This document shows positions 1 through 7,423 of a DNA stretch of 11,283 nucleotides, in pieces. The notes beneath the pieces were generated by a model. That model was given only the letters and a program-made list of their open reading frames with translations. It made no database searches and was not told the origin of the DNA. The DNA is from W11650 sp963550755 (GTDB lineage Bacteria; Bacillota; Clostridia; Lachnospirales; Vallitaleaceae). Location: contig CAUVDV010000071.1 of assembly GCA_963550755.1 (NCBI GenBank), positions 1-11,283 on the forward strand, written 5' to 3'. Each line of letters starts with the position of its first letter. Position 1 is the stretch's first letter. Made by a program: the position numbers and the translations under genes.

Positions 1-20
1 GGTGAAATTGACTAATTTTT

Positions 21-34
21 AACGGAAAGAGAGG
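21..34 (+). promoter_or_regulatory. Ribosome binding region of aspS
   Basis: AACGGAAAGAGAGG, with the GAGAGG core 8 nt before the aspS ATG. The identical 14-mer occurs at 4509-4522 in front of the cation ATPase. Confidence 0.6.
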
Positions 35-42
35 AACAAGGA

Positions 43-1842
43 ATGAGTGAATCAATGGCAGGCATGAAAAGGACGCATTATGCGGCTGATCTGAGCCTGA
101 AAAATGCCGGTCAAGAGGTAACGGTCATGGGCTGGGTGCAAAAGCGCCGTAACTTAGGCAGCGTTATTTTTTTGGATATTCGGGACCGCAGCGGCTTAAT
201 CCAGGTGTTTTTAGATGAAACGGTCTTGGGCGCGGAGGATTTTGCCAGGGGCGAAAAGTTGCGGGCGGAGTTTGTCGTGGCGGTTAGCGGCATGGTTCAG
301 CGGCGCGGCGACGGCGGGGTCAATCCCCATTTAAAAACCGGCGAAATTGAGATCCGGGCAACGGCGCTGCGGATTTTAAACCAGGCGGAAACGCCGCCGT
401 TTCACATTGAGGATGAGGTCAATGCGAAAGAGGATTTGCGGCTGAAATATCGTTATCTTGATTTGCGCCGGCCGGTGCTGCAAAAAAACTTGTTCCTGCG
501 GCATAAGGTTACGACTGCTGCTCGTGAATTTTTGGACAAAGAGGGCTTTTTAGAGATTGAAACGCCCATGCTGACCCGCTCCACGCCGGAGGGGGCAAGG
601 GATTATTTAGTGCCCAGCCGGATTAATCAGGGCATGTTTTACGCCTTGCCGCAGTCGCCCCAGATCTTTAAGCAGCTTCTCATGCTGTCCGGCTATGACC
701 GCTATATGCAGATTACCAAATGCTTTCGCGACGAGGATCTTCGGGCTGACCGGCAGCCGGAGTTTACCCAGATTGATATGGAGCTGAGCTTTGTTACGCA
801 GGAAGATATTATTGATTTAAATGAACGCCTGCTCCAATATATTTTTAAAAAAGTGATGGACATGGAGATTGCCATTCCCTTTAAGCGAATTCCGTATCAG
901 GAGGCAATGGAGCGCTTTGGCTCGGATAAGCCGGATATGCGTTTTGGCCTGGAATTAAAGGATTTAGCGGAAGTGGCCGCCGGCTGCGTTTTTTCGGTCT
1001 TTGCCGATACGATGAAAAACGGCGGCAGCGTGCGGGCGATCAATGCTAAAGGCATGGCTGACCTGCCCAGAAAGCAGATTGACGCTTTAACCGAGTTATG
1101 CAAGTACCACGGCGCTAAGGGCATGGCTTATCTGGCGGTTAAGGATGAAATCAAATCTTCCTTTGCTAAGTTTTTAACAGATGCGGAAATTGAAAAAATC
1201 CTGCAATTAACCGAAGCCGAAAGCGGCGACTTGATTTTGGTGGTGGCCGACCGGCCGGAGGTAGTCTTTAACGTGCTGGGCGAGCTGCGTCTGGAATTGG
1301 CGCGGCGGCTGAATTATATGGATAAGAATGTTTATGACTTTGTTTGGGTAACGGAATTCCCGCTGCTGGAATGGAGCGAGGAGCAAAACCGCTTTATGGC
1401 CAAGCATCACCCCTTTACCATGCCGATGGAGGAAGATATTCCGCTGCTGAAAACCGATCCGGCCAAGGTGCGGGCGGTTGCCTATGATATTTGCTTAAAC
1501 GGCAATGAACTGGGCGGCGGGAGTCTTCGGATTTATCATCGGGATTTGCAGGAAAAAATGTTTGAGGCGCTGGGCTTTACCAAGGAAGAAGCGTATGAGC
1601 GCTTTGGCTTTTTGCTGGACGCTTTTCGCTACGGAGTGCCGCCGCACGGCGGTTTGGCGTATGGCCTTGACCGAATGGTCATGCTGATGGCTAAGGCGGA
1701 TTCGATTCGCGAAGTCATTGCTTTTCCGAAGGTCAAGGACGCTTCCGACCCGATGTCGGATGCGCCGAATATCGTTGAGGAAAAGCAGCTGCGGGAGTTA
1801 GGAATTCAGGTGATGAAGCCAGCGGAAAAGGAGAAAAATTAA
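43..1842 (+). CDS. aspS: Aspartyl-tRNA synthetase, bacterial type
   Basis: Cytoplasmic class II synthetase that charges tRNA-Asp with aspartate using ATP. The 599 residues match the usual bacterial length of about 590. An N-terminal OB-fold anticodon-binding domain (about residues 1-115, with GWVQKRRNLGSVIFLDIRDR-like sequence at 30-49) is followed by the class II catalytic core. Motif 2 is visible around FRDED (228-232) through FTQID (241-245), HHPFT lies at 455-459, and motif 3 contains GLDR (541-544). The stretch of about 290-420 fits the GAD insertion that separates bacterial AspRS from archaeal and eukaryotic forms. The start at 43 follows AAGAGAGG (27-34) with 8 nt spacing; Met5 and Met8 are possible alternatives. 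Whether it is discriminating or also charges tRNA-Asn is not certain. Leu38 in the OB loop resembles discriminating enzymes, but the neighbouring glycine-rich loop (90-93) is less typical. Confidence 0.98.
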   Translation: MSESMAGMKRTHYAADLSLKNAGQEVTVMGWVQKRRNLGSVIFLDIRDRSGLIQVFLDETVLGAEDFARGEKLRAEFVVAVSGMVQRRGDGGVNPHLKTGEIEIRATALRILNQAETPPFHIEDEVNAKEDLRLKYRYLDLRRPVLQKNLFLRHKVTTAAREFLDKEGFLEIETPMLTRSTPEGARDYLVPSRINQGMFYALPQSPQIFKQLLMLSGYDRYMQITKCFRDEDLRADRQPEFTQIDMELSFVTQEDIIDLNERLLQYIFKKVMDMEIAIPFKRIPYQEAMERFGSDKPDMRFGLELKDLAEVAAGCVFSVFADTMKNGGSVRAINAKGMADLPRKQIDALTELCKYHGAKGMAYLAVKDEIKSSFAKFLTDAEIEKILQLTEAESGDLILVVADRPEVVFNVLGELRLELARRLNYMDKNVYDFVWVTEFPLLEWSEEQNRFMAKHHPFTMPMEEDIPLLKTDPAKVRAVAYDICLNGNELGGGSLRIYHRDLQEKMFEALGFTKEEAYERFGFLLDAFRYGVPPHGGLAYGLDRMVMLMAKADSIREVIAFPKVKDASDPMSDAPNIVEEKQLRELGIQVMKPAEKEKN

Positions 1843-1891
1843 CAGCTTAAAAACAATGCTATAAAATAGCGCAGGCAGTTAAACCTTGGAA

Positions 1892-1991
1892 AAGGGCTGC
1901 TGCACAATAAAAATTCTTATTAAGATATTGTTTTAATACAAACAAATTTTTCAATATCTTATATTATGAAGAAAAAATGCAGCAGCTCCTT
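1892..1991. repeat. Nested inverted-repeat element, MITE-like
   Basis: The outer arms are AAGGGCTGCTGCA (1892-1904) and TGCAGCAGCTCCTT (1978-1991). They pair over 13 bp with one bulged base. Inside is a second pair, TAAGATATTG (1921-1930) with CAATATCTTA (1952-1961), a perfect 10 bp. The interior is very A+T rich and has no ORF. The outer arm resembles the GGCTGTTGCA-like ends of some insertion sequences, so a small non-autonomous element is possible, but no target duplication is evident. A role as transcript-end structure for aspS is possible, although no T-run follows on the plus strand. Confidence 0.5.
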
Positions 1992-2024
1992 ATCAAAAAT
2001 ACAGTGAGATTTATACTTTTTTTA

Positions 2025-2052
2025 TTGAAAAACATTTAAAAGATACTATAAT
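2025..2052 (+). promoter_or_regulatory. Sigma-A promoter for the 2122 gene
   Basis: TTGAAA (2025-2030), a 16-bp spacer and a perfect TATAAT (2047-2052). The predicted transcript start near 2059 leaves a leader of about 63 nt. Confidence 0.7.
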
Positions 2053-2121
2053 AAATAATGTAGCGAGGGAATGTTCCAATTGCCTAAAAGATAGAGATTT
2101 AAATGAAAGAGAATCATACTT

Positions 2122-2748
2122 ATGAAGAAAATGCTGTCGCTGTCGTTGGTTACTTTCATGGTGTTTGGATTATTAAGTGTATGTGTGAATGCTGTCAAGG
2201 GAGAGGAAATTGAAACAGAAGTAAGGGAGTTAAGTGCAGAGGAAATTTACTCCATAACTCCGGTGGAAAAGGAGGAATGGGCACGACTAACGACACTATC
2301 GGAAAAAGTAGAAGCTTGTCGGTTGGATGAACATGTTTTAAACGTTATGACCGATGAAGAAGTGTTGAATGCGGTATTAAAATTTCCACTAATATGTCAT
2401 TTATTTGTCTATGAGGATGAGGAAAAGGGATTAAGAAAATTAGAGGAGCAATCCTCAGCTTATGCCGAATTATTAACCAGACCGAAAGCGTATGCTGTGA
2501 TTAAAAGCAAATTGGACAGTTTGACAGGGGAAGAAGCCGATCCCCTCGAAGAAATGGTATTAACCATATTACTAAATGATTTTGAGGAAAGTAATATGGA
2601 TTCTTTGAGAAAAACGTTCATTGAGTCTATTCCGTTTTCTATCTCTAAAACGGTAACTACACCAAAAGGGACGCAAGTTGAAGTCACGGAAAGAAGTAAA
2701 TCTGAAGATTTTACTATGGAACAAAAAAATAGAGGCTGGAGGGTGTAA
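2122..2748 (+). CDS. Exported protein of unknown function, probably N-terminal part of a broken gene
   Basis: 208 residues. An N-terminal signal peptide is clear: MKK, a hydrophobic core at about 5-22, and likely cleavage after VNA (residue 24). The mature part is acidic. Its segment at about 76-135 (TDEEVLNAVLKFP, then EQSSAYAELLTRPKAYAVIKS) resembles, from memory, the N-terminal domain of a secreted clostridial family in which such a segment is followed by a TPKGT linker and a Cys/His-containing papain- or NlpC-like core. TPKGT is present at 180-184, but the protein ends 24 residues later without that core. The next ORF carries what looks like the C-terminal end of the same family. The ribosome site is weak (AAAGAGA, 9 nt upstream). 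Codon use is more A/T rich than in neighbouring genes, which suggests separate acquisition. It has its own promoter and terminator. No function is assigned. Confidence 0.75.
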   Translation: MKKMLSLSLVTFMVFGLLSVCVNAVKGEEIETEVRELSAEEIYSITPVEKEEWARLTTLSEKVEACRLDEHVLNVMTDEEVLNAVLKFPLICHLFVYEDEEKGLRKLEEQSSAYAELLTRPKAYAVIKSKLDSLTGEEADPLEEMVLTILLNDFEESNMDSLRKTFIESIPFSISKTVTTPKGTQVEVTERSKSEDFTMEQKNRGWRV

Positions 2749-2749
2749 G

Positions 2750-2914
2750 ATGTATTATCTTGGTGAACATTCAGGAGTTGTAAAGCATTCAGGTCCAGTC
2801 ATTGGAATTGAAAAATTAAAAATTGTTTCTAAATGGGGAAAGGGTCCTCTGATGGAGCATGTAGCGGATGATTGTCCATATAGCACGAGTAGTTTAAGTC
2901 TTTGGAAAAGATAA
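2750..2914 (+). CDS. Small ORF resembling the C-terminal end of a secreted Cys/His-type protein
   Basis: 54 residues starting at ATG one base after the previous stop. GGAGGG (2738-2743) lies 6 nt upstream, so it could be translated by coupling. It carries HSGVV (7-11), SKWGKGPL (27-34) and CPY (42-44). This order, HSG..V, then SKWG..L..H, then CPY, matches from memory the C-terminal end of the secreted family suspected for the upstream ORF. There is no signal peptide, so alone it could not be exported. Read in the same frame, the upstream sequence runs on as IEAGGCK directly before the Met, so the frame itself continues leftward past this ATG. It is most likely a remnant or the frameshifted tail of the 2122 gene. 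A separately translated peptide cannot be excluded. Confidence 0.45.
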   Translation: MYYLGEHSGVVKHSGPVIGIEKLKIVSKWGKGPLMEHVADDCPYSTSSLSLWKR

Positions 2915-2943
2915 GTTTTAAAAGCAATGGAAGAAAGATATTT

Positions 2944-2979
2944 AATATGCCAGTGCCAGCCGCGCTGGTATATTTTTTT
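2944..2979 (+). terminator. Intrinsic terminator after the 2122-2914 block
   Basis: AATATGCCAG (2944-2953) pairs with CTGGTATATT (2965-2974) with one G-U pair. The hairpin is followed by a T-run through 2979. An alternative inner stem, GCCAGC with GCTGGT (2955-2960 and 2964-2969), uses the same region. Confidence 0.7.
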
Positions 2980-2980
2980 G

Positions 2981-3009
2981 TTGCAAAGAATTCGGCAAAA
3001 TGATATACT
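2981..3009 (+). promoter_or_regulatory. Sigma-A promoter for glyA
   Basis: TTGCAA (2981-2986), a 17-bp spacer and TATACT (3004-3009), immediately after the preceding terminator. It implies a transcript start near 3016 and a leader of about 230 nt before glyA. Confidence 0.65.
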
Positions 3010-3015
3010 GCACTT

Positions 3016-3246
3016 AATGTAAAACAAGAAAAACCAACGATTTACTTTGCTTTTCCTGTGCGCCGAGCTCGTTTTTATTCACCGGCCGATTTGGTCAAAT
3101 ATGGAAAAGCCAAGCAGTTACCAACTCAGCTTTTCTCAGCCTAAAGCTTTGCTTTTTGGGCGGCGCACCGGCCTCCCTAAAAAAAGCTGCTTTAGCGCAG
3201 AGGGGAAGCCAAATTCTTAAGCCTTTAAGGCTGTCAGGAGGAAAAC
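3016..3246 (+). promoter_or_regulatory. Long structured glyA leader, unclassified
   Basis: The interval 2915-3246 has no convincing gene; it holds a terminator, a promoter and this leader. GTGCGCCG (3058-3065) is perfectly complementary to CGGCGCAC (3161-3168), closing a region of about 95 nt. Inside, GAAAAGC (3104-3110) pairs with GCTTTTC (3129-3135) around an AGTT/AACT inner stem. Near the start codon AGCCTT (3220-3225) faces AAGGCT (3227-3232), just before AGGAGG (3236-3241). I see no T-box sequence and none of the conserved cores of the glycine, ZTP or THF riboswitches. It may be a cis-regulatory RNA or only a long untranslated region. Confidence 0.4.
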
Positions 3247-4482
3247 ATGATTTCATGGGAAAAGGTACGAAGCACAGATCCGGAAATAGCGCGGGCCATG
3301 GATTTGGAACTGGCCAGACAACAGAATAATATTGAATTGATTGCCTCGGAAAACTTTGTGTCCGAAGCAGTCATGCAGGCCATGGGGAGCCATTTGACCA
3401 ATAAATATGCCGAGGGCTATCCGGGACGGCGTTATTATGGCGGCTGCCAGTATGTCGATCTGGCGGAGGAGCTGGCGATTGAGCGGGCTAAGGCGCTATT
3501 TGGCGCGGAATATGCCAATGTTCAGCCTCATTCCGGAGCGCAGGCCAATATGGCAGTGTTTTTTGCTCTGCTGGAAATCGGCGATACGATTATGGGCATG
3601 AACTTGGCGCACGGCGGGCATTTAACGCACGGCAGTCCGGTTAATTTTTCCGGTAAGCATTATCATATCGTGCCGTATCATGTGGATGAAAACGGCTATA
3701 TTGATTATGAGCTGTGTCGCCAGATCGCGCTTGAGCATAAGCCTAAGCTGATTTTGGCCGGAGCCAGCGCTTATTCCCGGACGATTGATTTTGCCAAGTT
3801 CCGTCAAATTGCCGATGAAGTAGGCGCTATTTTAATGGTTGATATGGCGCATATTGCCGGACTGGTGGCGGCCGGACTTCATTCCAGCCCGTTTCCGCTG
3901 GCTGACGTGGTGACGACGACCACGCATAAAACGCTGCGCGGGCCGCGGGGCGGACTGATTTTATGCAAGGAAAAATACGGTAAGGCGATTGATAAAGCCT
4001 TGTTTCCCGGAATTCAAGGCGGCCCGCTGATGCATGTTATTGCCGCCAAGGCGGTATGCTTTTTAGAGGCTATGCAGCCGGAGTTTAAAGAATATCAAAA
4101 GCAGATTATTAAAAATGCCAAGGCGCTGGAAGCAGGACTGAAAAAGCGCGGGATTAACATAGTTTCCGGCGGAACGGATAATCATTTGCTTTTGGTTGAT
4201 TTGCGCAGCTTTGAACAAACCGGCAAGGAAGTAGAAAAACATTTGGACGAGGTCAATATCACCTGCAATAAAAATGCGATTCCCTTTGATCCGCAAAGCC
4301 CGTTTATTACCAGCGGCATTCGCCTGGGCACGCCGGCGGCAACCACCCGCGGCTTAAAAGAAGCCGATATGGATCAAATCGCCGAGATTATTTGGCTGGT
4401 ACTGACGGATTTTGAAGGCAATAAAGCGCGGGCCAGACAAATGACGGCGGAAATTACCGCCAAATATCCGCTGTATCAATAG
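3247..4482 (+). CDS. glyA: Serine hydroxymethyltransferase
   Basis: Cytoplasmic PLP enzyme that interconverts serine plus tetrahydrofolate with glycine plus 5,10-methylene-tetrahydrofolate, supplying one-carbon units for purines, thymidylate and methionine. At 411 residues it has the normal bacterial length. Family signatures are intact: LIASENF (31-37), YAEGYPGRRYYGG (54-66), QPHSGAQAN (93-101), VDMAHIAG (198-205), and TTTTHKTLRGPRGG (223-236) with the PLP-binding lysine at 228. TSGIRLGTPA (355-364) is the usual C-terminal motif. The start is set by AGGAGG (3236-3241), 5 nt before ATG. The promoter at 2981 and a long leader suggest it heads its own unit. The cation ATPase follows after 49 nt with no terminator between, so the two may be cotranscribed, although no functional link is obvious. 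Confidence 0.98.
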   Translation: MISWEKVRSTDPEIARAMDLELARQQNNIELIASENFVSEAVMQAMGSHLTNKYAEGYPGRRYYGGCQYVDLAEELAIERAKALFGAEYANVQPHSGAQANMAVFFALLEIGDTIMGMNLAHGGHLTHGSPVNFSGKHYHIVPYHVDENGYIDYELCRQIALEHKPKLILAGASAYSRTIDFAKFRQIADEVGAILMVDMAHIAGLVAAGLHSSPFPLADVVTTTTHKTLRGPRGGLILCKEKYGKAIDKALFPGIQGGPLMHVIAAKAVCFLEAMQPEFKEYQKQIIKNAKALEAGLKKRGINIVSGGTDNHLLLVDLRSFEQTGKEVEKHLDEVNITCNKNAIPFDPQSPFITSGIRLGTPAATTRGLKEADMDQIAEIIWLVLTDFEGNKARARQMTAEITAKYPLYQ

Positions 4483-4508
4483 GGTGAGCATGGAAAAGTT
4501 GAGTAAAT

Positions 4509-4542
4509 AACGGAAAGAGAGGCATATTTTTTTGAAAAATGC
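4509..4542 (+). promoter_or_regulatory. Ribosome site and start-codon hairpin of the cation ATPase
   Basis: AACGGAAAGAGAGG (4509-4522) supplies the ribosome site. GCATATTTTT (4522-4531) can pair with AAAAATGC (4535-4542), with one bulged A, leaving the TTG start codon (4532-4534) exactly as the three-base loop. The stem is mostly A-T, so its stability is doubtful. Confidence 0.4.
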
Positions 4543-7192
4543 ATATACTAAAACAGAAAAAGAAGTTTTAGCCGAGTTGTCCACTGACAAGGATAAAGGC
4601 TTGACGGAAGCGGAAGCCCAAGAGCGGCTGCGCCAGTACGGCGAAAACAAGCTGGAGGAAAAAGCCGGCAAAAGCATTTGGCAGATTTTGCTGGAGCAGT
4701 TTAAGGATGTGATGATTGTTATTTTGCTGATTGCTGCCGTGCTGTCGGTTGTTTTGGGCGAATGGCTGGAAGGCGTTATTATCATGGCAATTGTTGTCTT
4801 AAACGCGGCTTTGGGTACTTATCAGGAAAATAAAGCCGGCCAGGCTTTAGCTGCGCTCAAGCAAATGTCCTCGCCTAGGGCTAAGGTGATCCGCGCCGGC
4901 CGCAACATGGAAGTGGCCTCAACCGAGCTGGTGCCGGGCGATGTCGTGCTGCTGGAAACCGGTGATTATGTACCGGCGGATGTCTATTTGCTGGAAAGCG
5001 TCAACTTAAAAATTGACGAGTCGGCTTTGACCGGCGAATCCGTGCCGGCAGAAAAAAGCTGCGGCCGGGAAATTAGCGAAGACGCGCCCTTAGGCGATCG
5101 CATTAATATGGTGTATATGAGTACGATTGTGACCTATGGCCGGGGTAAGGCGGTGGTGACCGGAACCGGTATGAATACGGAAATCGGTCATATCGCCAAG
5201 CTCTTAAATCAGTCGGAGGAAGAAAAGACGCCACTGCAGAAAAGCTTGGCCGATTTCGGCAAGGTGATGGGTATTATTTGCTTAGCGATTGCGGCGGTTA
5301 TTTTTGTGCTGGGTTTGCTGCAAAAAACAGCGCCGCTGGAAATTTTCATGACGGCGGTCGCCTTAGCCGTGGCCGCTATCCCGGAAGGGCTGCCGGCAGT
5401 GGTGACGGTAGTGCTGGCTATGGGTATGACCCGCATGGTCAAGCGCAACGCGATCATGAAGCAGTTAAGCGCGGCCGAAACGCTGGGCTCGACCTCGGTC
5501 ATCTGCTCGGATAAGACCGGTACTTTGACTCAAAATAAAATGACAGTCGTCGGCTTATTTGACGGAGAAGAGATGTTTAGCGTAACCGGCACCGGTTATT
5601 CGGCCAGCGGCGAGATCTTAACCACTGATGGCCAAAAAGCGGACATCAGTGAAAATCCGGCGCTGCGCTGGCTGTTTCGGGTGGCCGGGTTGTGCAATGA
5701 CGCGAAAATTGAAAATGACGATGTGATTGGCGACCCGACCGAGGGCGCGTTGATTACTTTAGCAAATAAGGCCGGTTTCCCGGCGGTAGCTTTAAATCAA
5801 AGCTATCCGCGGGTGCAGGAGTTTCCTTTTGACTCGGAACGTAAGCTGATGTCAACCATGCACCGAATTGACGGCAAGACATATTTATTAACCAAGGGGG
5901 CGCCCGATCAGCTGCTTGCCCGCACGGATCGGATCGAAAGCAAAGCCGGAATTCGGCCTTTTGATGCGGAGCAAAAAGAAGCGGTGCTGGCGCAAAATAC
6001 TGCTTATGCGCAAAAAGCGCTGCGGGTCTTAGGCTATGCGTATCGGGAAGTAGCAGCCGACGCTGCCCCGGAGGAAAATGAACAGGATTTGACTTTTGTC
6101 GGCTTAAGCGGCATGATTGATCCGCCGCGGGAAGAAGCCAAGGCGGCGGTGGCGGTGGCGAAAGAGGCCGGCATCCGGGCGGTGATGATTACTGGCGATC
6201 ACCTGATTACAGCAACGGCCATCGGTAAGGAGCTGGGCATTATCGAACGGGAAGACCAGGCGCTGGAGGGCGCCAAAATCAATGATTTGACCGCCGAAGA
6301 ATTAAAAGATACGGTCATGCGGATCAATGTTTTTGCCCGGGTATCGCCGGAGCATAAGGTTAGGATTGTTGAGGCGATTCAGGCCAATGGTCTGGTGGCG
6401 GCCATGACCGGTGACGGTGTCAATGACGCGCCGGCCTTAAAAAAAGCCGATATCGGCATTGCCATGGGAATTACCGGCACGGATGTCAGCAAAGAAGCGG
6501 CTAATATGATTTTAACCGATGATAATTTTGCCAGTATCGTGGCGGCAGTCGAAGAAGGCCGGATTATTTACAGCAATATCCGCAAGCTGGTTAATTTCCT
6601 GCTGTCCTGTAATATCGGCGAGATTTTGATCATTTTTGTGGCCATGCTGCTGAATTGGGGCACGCCCTTATCGGCTACTCAAATTTTATGGATTAATTTG
6701 CTGACTGACTCTTTCCCAGCCTTCGCTCTGGGGCTGGAAAAGGGCGAGGAAGGGATTATGCGGGAGATGCCGCGACCGAAAACGGCGGCTTTGCTGGATA
6801 AAGCCATGACCCAGGCGCTGATTATTCAGTCGATCGGCCTGGCGGCAGCCACCTTATTCAGCTACCGGCTGGGAATGCATTTGGGCGGTACGGAACTGGC
6901 CGGCACCTTTTGCTTTACAACCTTGATTTTAGGGGAAATGCTGCGGGCGTACAGCGCGCGTTCGGAAAAGGAAAATCTGTGGAAAATGAAGGTGCTGGAC
7001 AACCGGTATTTGAACTTATCAGCGCTTTTGGGCGTAGGACTTTTGCTTTTGGTGCTGTATGTCCCGGGCTTGAACCAGATTTTTAAATGTGTGTCGTTAT
7101 CCGGCGTTCAGTTCCTGTACGCGGCGGCTTTAGCTGTTCTGCCCATGATTGCGGCGGAATTGGGGAAATTAATTTTTCGAAATAGCAAATAA
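4532..7192 (+). CDS. P2A-type Ca2+-transporting ATPase (SERCA-like)
   Basis: 886-residue membrane pump that exports cations, most likely Ca2+, at the cost of ATP. Order of parts: cation-ATPase N-terminal domain (about 4-70), M1-M2 (about 58-95), actuator domain with TGES (167-170), M3-M4 (about 245-297), the phosphorylation site DKTGTLT with Asp327, the nucleotide-binding domain with KGAP (455-458), TGD (554-556), the hinge TGDGVND (626-632), then M5-M10. Residues matching both SERCA calcium sites are present: PEGLP (284-288) with Glu285, Asn694 and Glu697 in M5, Asn722, Thr725 and Asp726 in M6, and Glu802 in M8. The start is TTG: the SD-like AGAGAGG (4516-4522) lies 9 nt upstream, and the first in-frame ATG would cut off the N-terminal domain. 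It probably shares the glyA transcript. Confidence 0.95.
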   Translation: MKNAYTKTEKEVLAELSTDKDKGLTEAEAQERLRQYGENKLEEKAGKSIWQILLEQFKDVMIVILLIAAVLSVVLGEWLEGVIIMAIVVLNAALGTYQENKAGQALAALKQMSSPRAKVIRAGRNMEVASTELVPGDVVLLETGDYVPADVYLLESVNLKIDESALTGESVPAEKSCGREISEDAPLGDRINMVYMSTIVTYGRGKAVVTGTGMNTEIGHIAKLLNQSEEEKTPLQKSLADFGKVMGIICLAIAAVIFVLGLLQKTAPLEIFMTAVALAVAAIPEGLPAVVTVVLAMGMTRMVKRNAIMKQLSAAETLGSTSVICSDKTGTLTQNKMTVVGLFDGEEMFSVTGTGYSASGEILTTDGQKADISENPALRWLFRVAGLCNDAKIENDDVIGDPTEGALITLANKAGFPAVALNQSYPRVQEFPFDSERKLMSTMHRIDGKTYLLTKGAPDQLLARTDRIESKAGIRPFDAEQKEAVLAQNTAYAQKALRVLGYAYREVAADAAPEENEQDLTFVGLSGMIDPPREEAKAAVAVAKEAGIRAVMITGDHLITATAIGKELGIIEREDQALEGAKINDLTAEELKDTVMRINVFARVSPEHKVRIVEAIQANGLVAAMTGDGVNDAPALKKADIGIAMGITGTDVSKEAANMILTDDNFASIVAAVEEGRIIYSNIRKLVNFLLSCNIGEILIIFVAMLLNWGTPLSATQILWINLLTDSFPAFALGLEKGEEGIMREMPRPKTAALLDKAMTQALIIQSIGLAAATLFSYRLGMHLGGTELAGTFCFTTLILGEMLRAYSARSEKENLWKMKVLDNRYLNLSALLGVGLLLLVLYVPGLNQIFKCVSLSGVQFLYAAALAVLPMIAAELGKLIFRNSK

Positions 7193-7314
7193 CTGCGTTT
7201 TTTCTTGTTTTTTTCTTGGGGCGGAACGTTTTTTTAACTGTCGTCCAAGCCAAAACATAAAAATTTTGCCATTGACGGCGTCTATTTATTCGCCCGGTAA
7301 AAGCCAACTGATTT

Positions 7315-7348
7315 CCGAAAAAGAAAAGTCTTTTTTCGCCAAAAGACT
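7315..7348 (-). terminator. Possible backup minus-strand terminator
   Basis: AGTCTTTT (7327-7334) pairs with AAAAGACT (7341-7348) around a 6-nt loop. Read on the minus strand, the hairpin is followed by a T-rich tail (complement of the A-rich 7317-7326). The stem is A-T rich, hence modest confidence. Confidence 0.4.
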
Positions 7349-7373
7349 ATGGTTGGTGATTAGCGACTAGAAT

Positions 7374-7415
7374 ACCGCCGGGTCTTAAGAGTCCCGGCGG
7401 TTATTGATATTTTTG
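7374..7415 (+). terminator. GC-rich hairpin, probable plus-strand terminator
   Basis: ACCGCCGGG (7374-7382) and CCCGGCGGT (7393-7401) form a perfect 9-bp stem with a 10-nt loop. A T-rich tail follows (7401-7414). It lies about 180 nt after the ATPase stop and would end transcripts of the glyA-ATPase unit. Confidence 0.55.
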
Positions 7416-7423
7416 GACAATTG

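Noticed and set aside
2678..2914. 78-residue ORF from a TTG at 2678
   Set aside because: The start is inside the preceding gene without a ribosome site. The in-frame ATG at 2750 has GGAGGG at good spacing, so only the shorter form is listed.
3016..3246. T-box, glycine, ZTP or THF riboswitch upstream of glyA
   Set aside because: None of their conserved core sequences (for example TGGNACCGCG or CCGCCTGGGC) is found in the leader.
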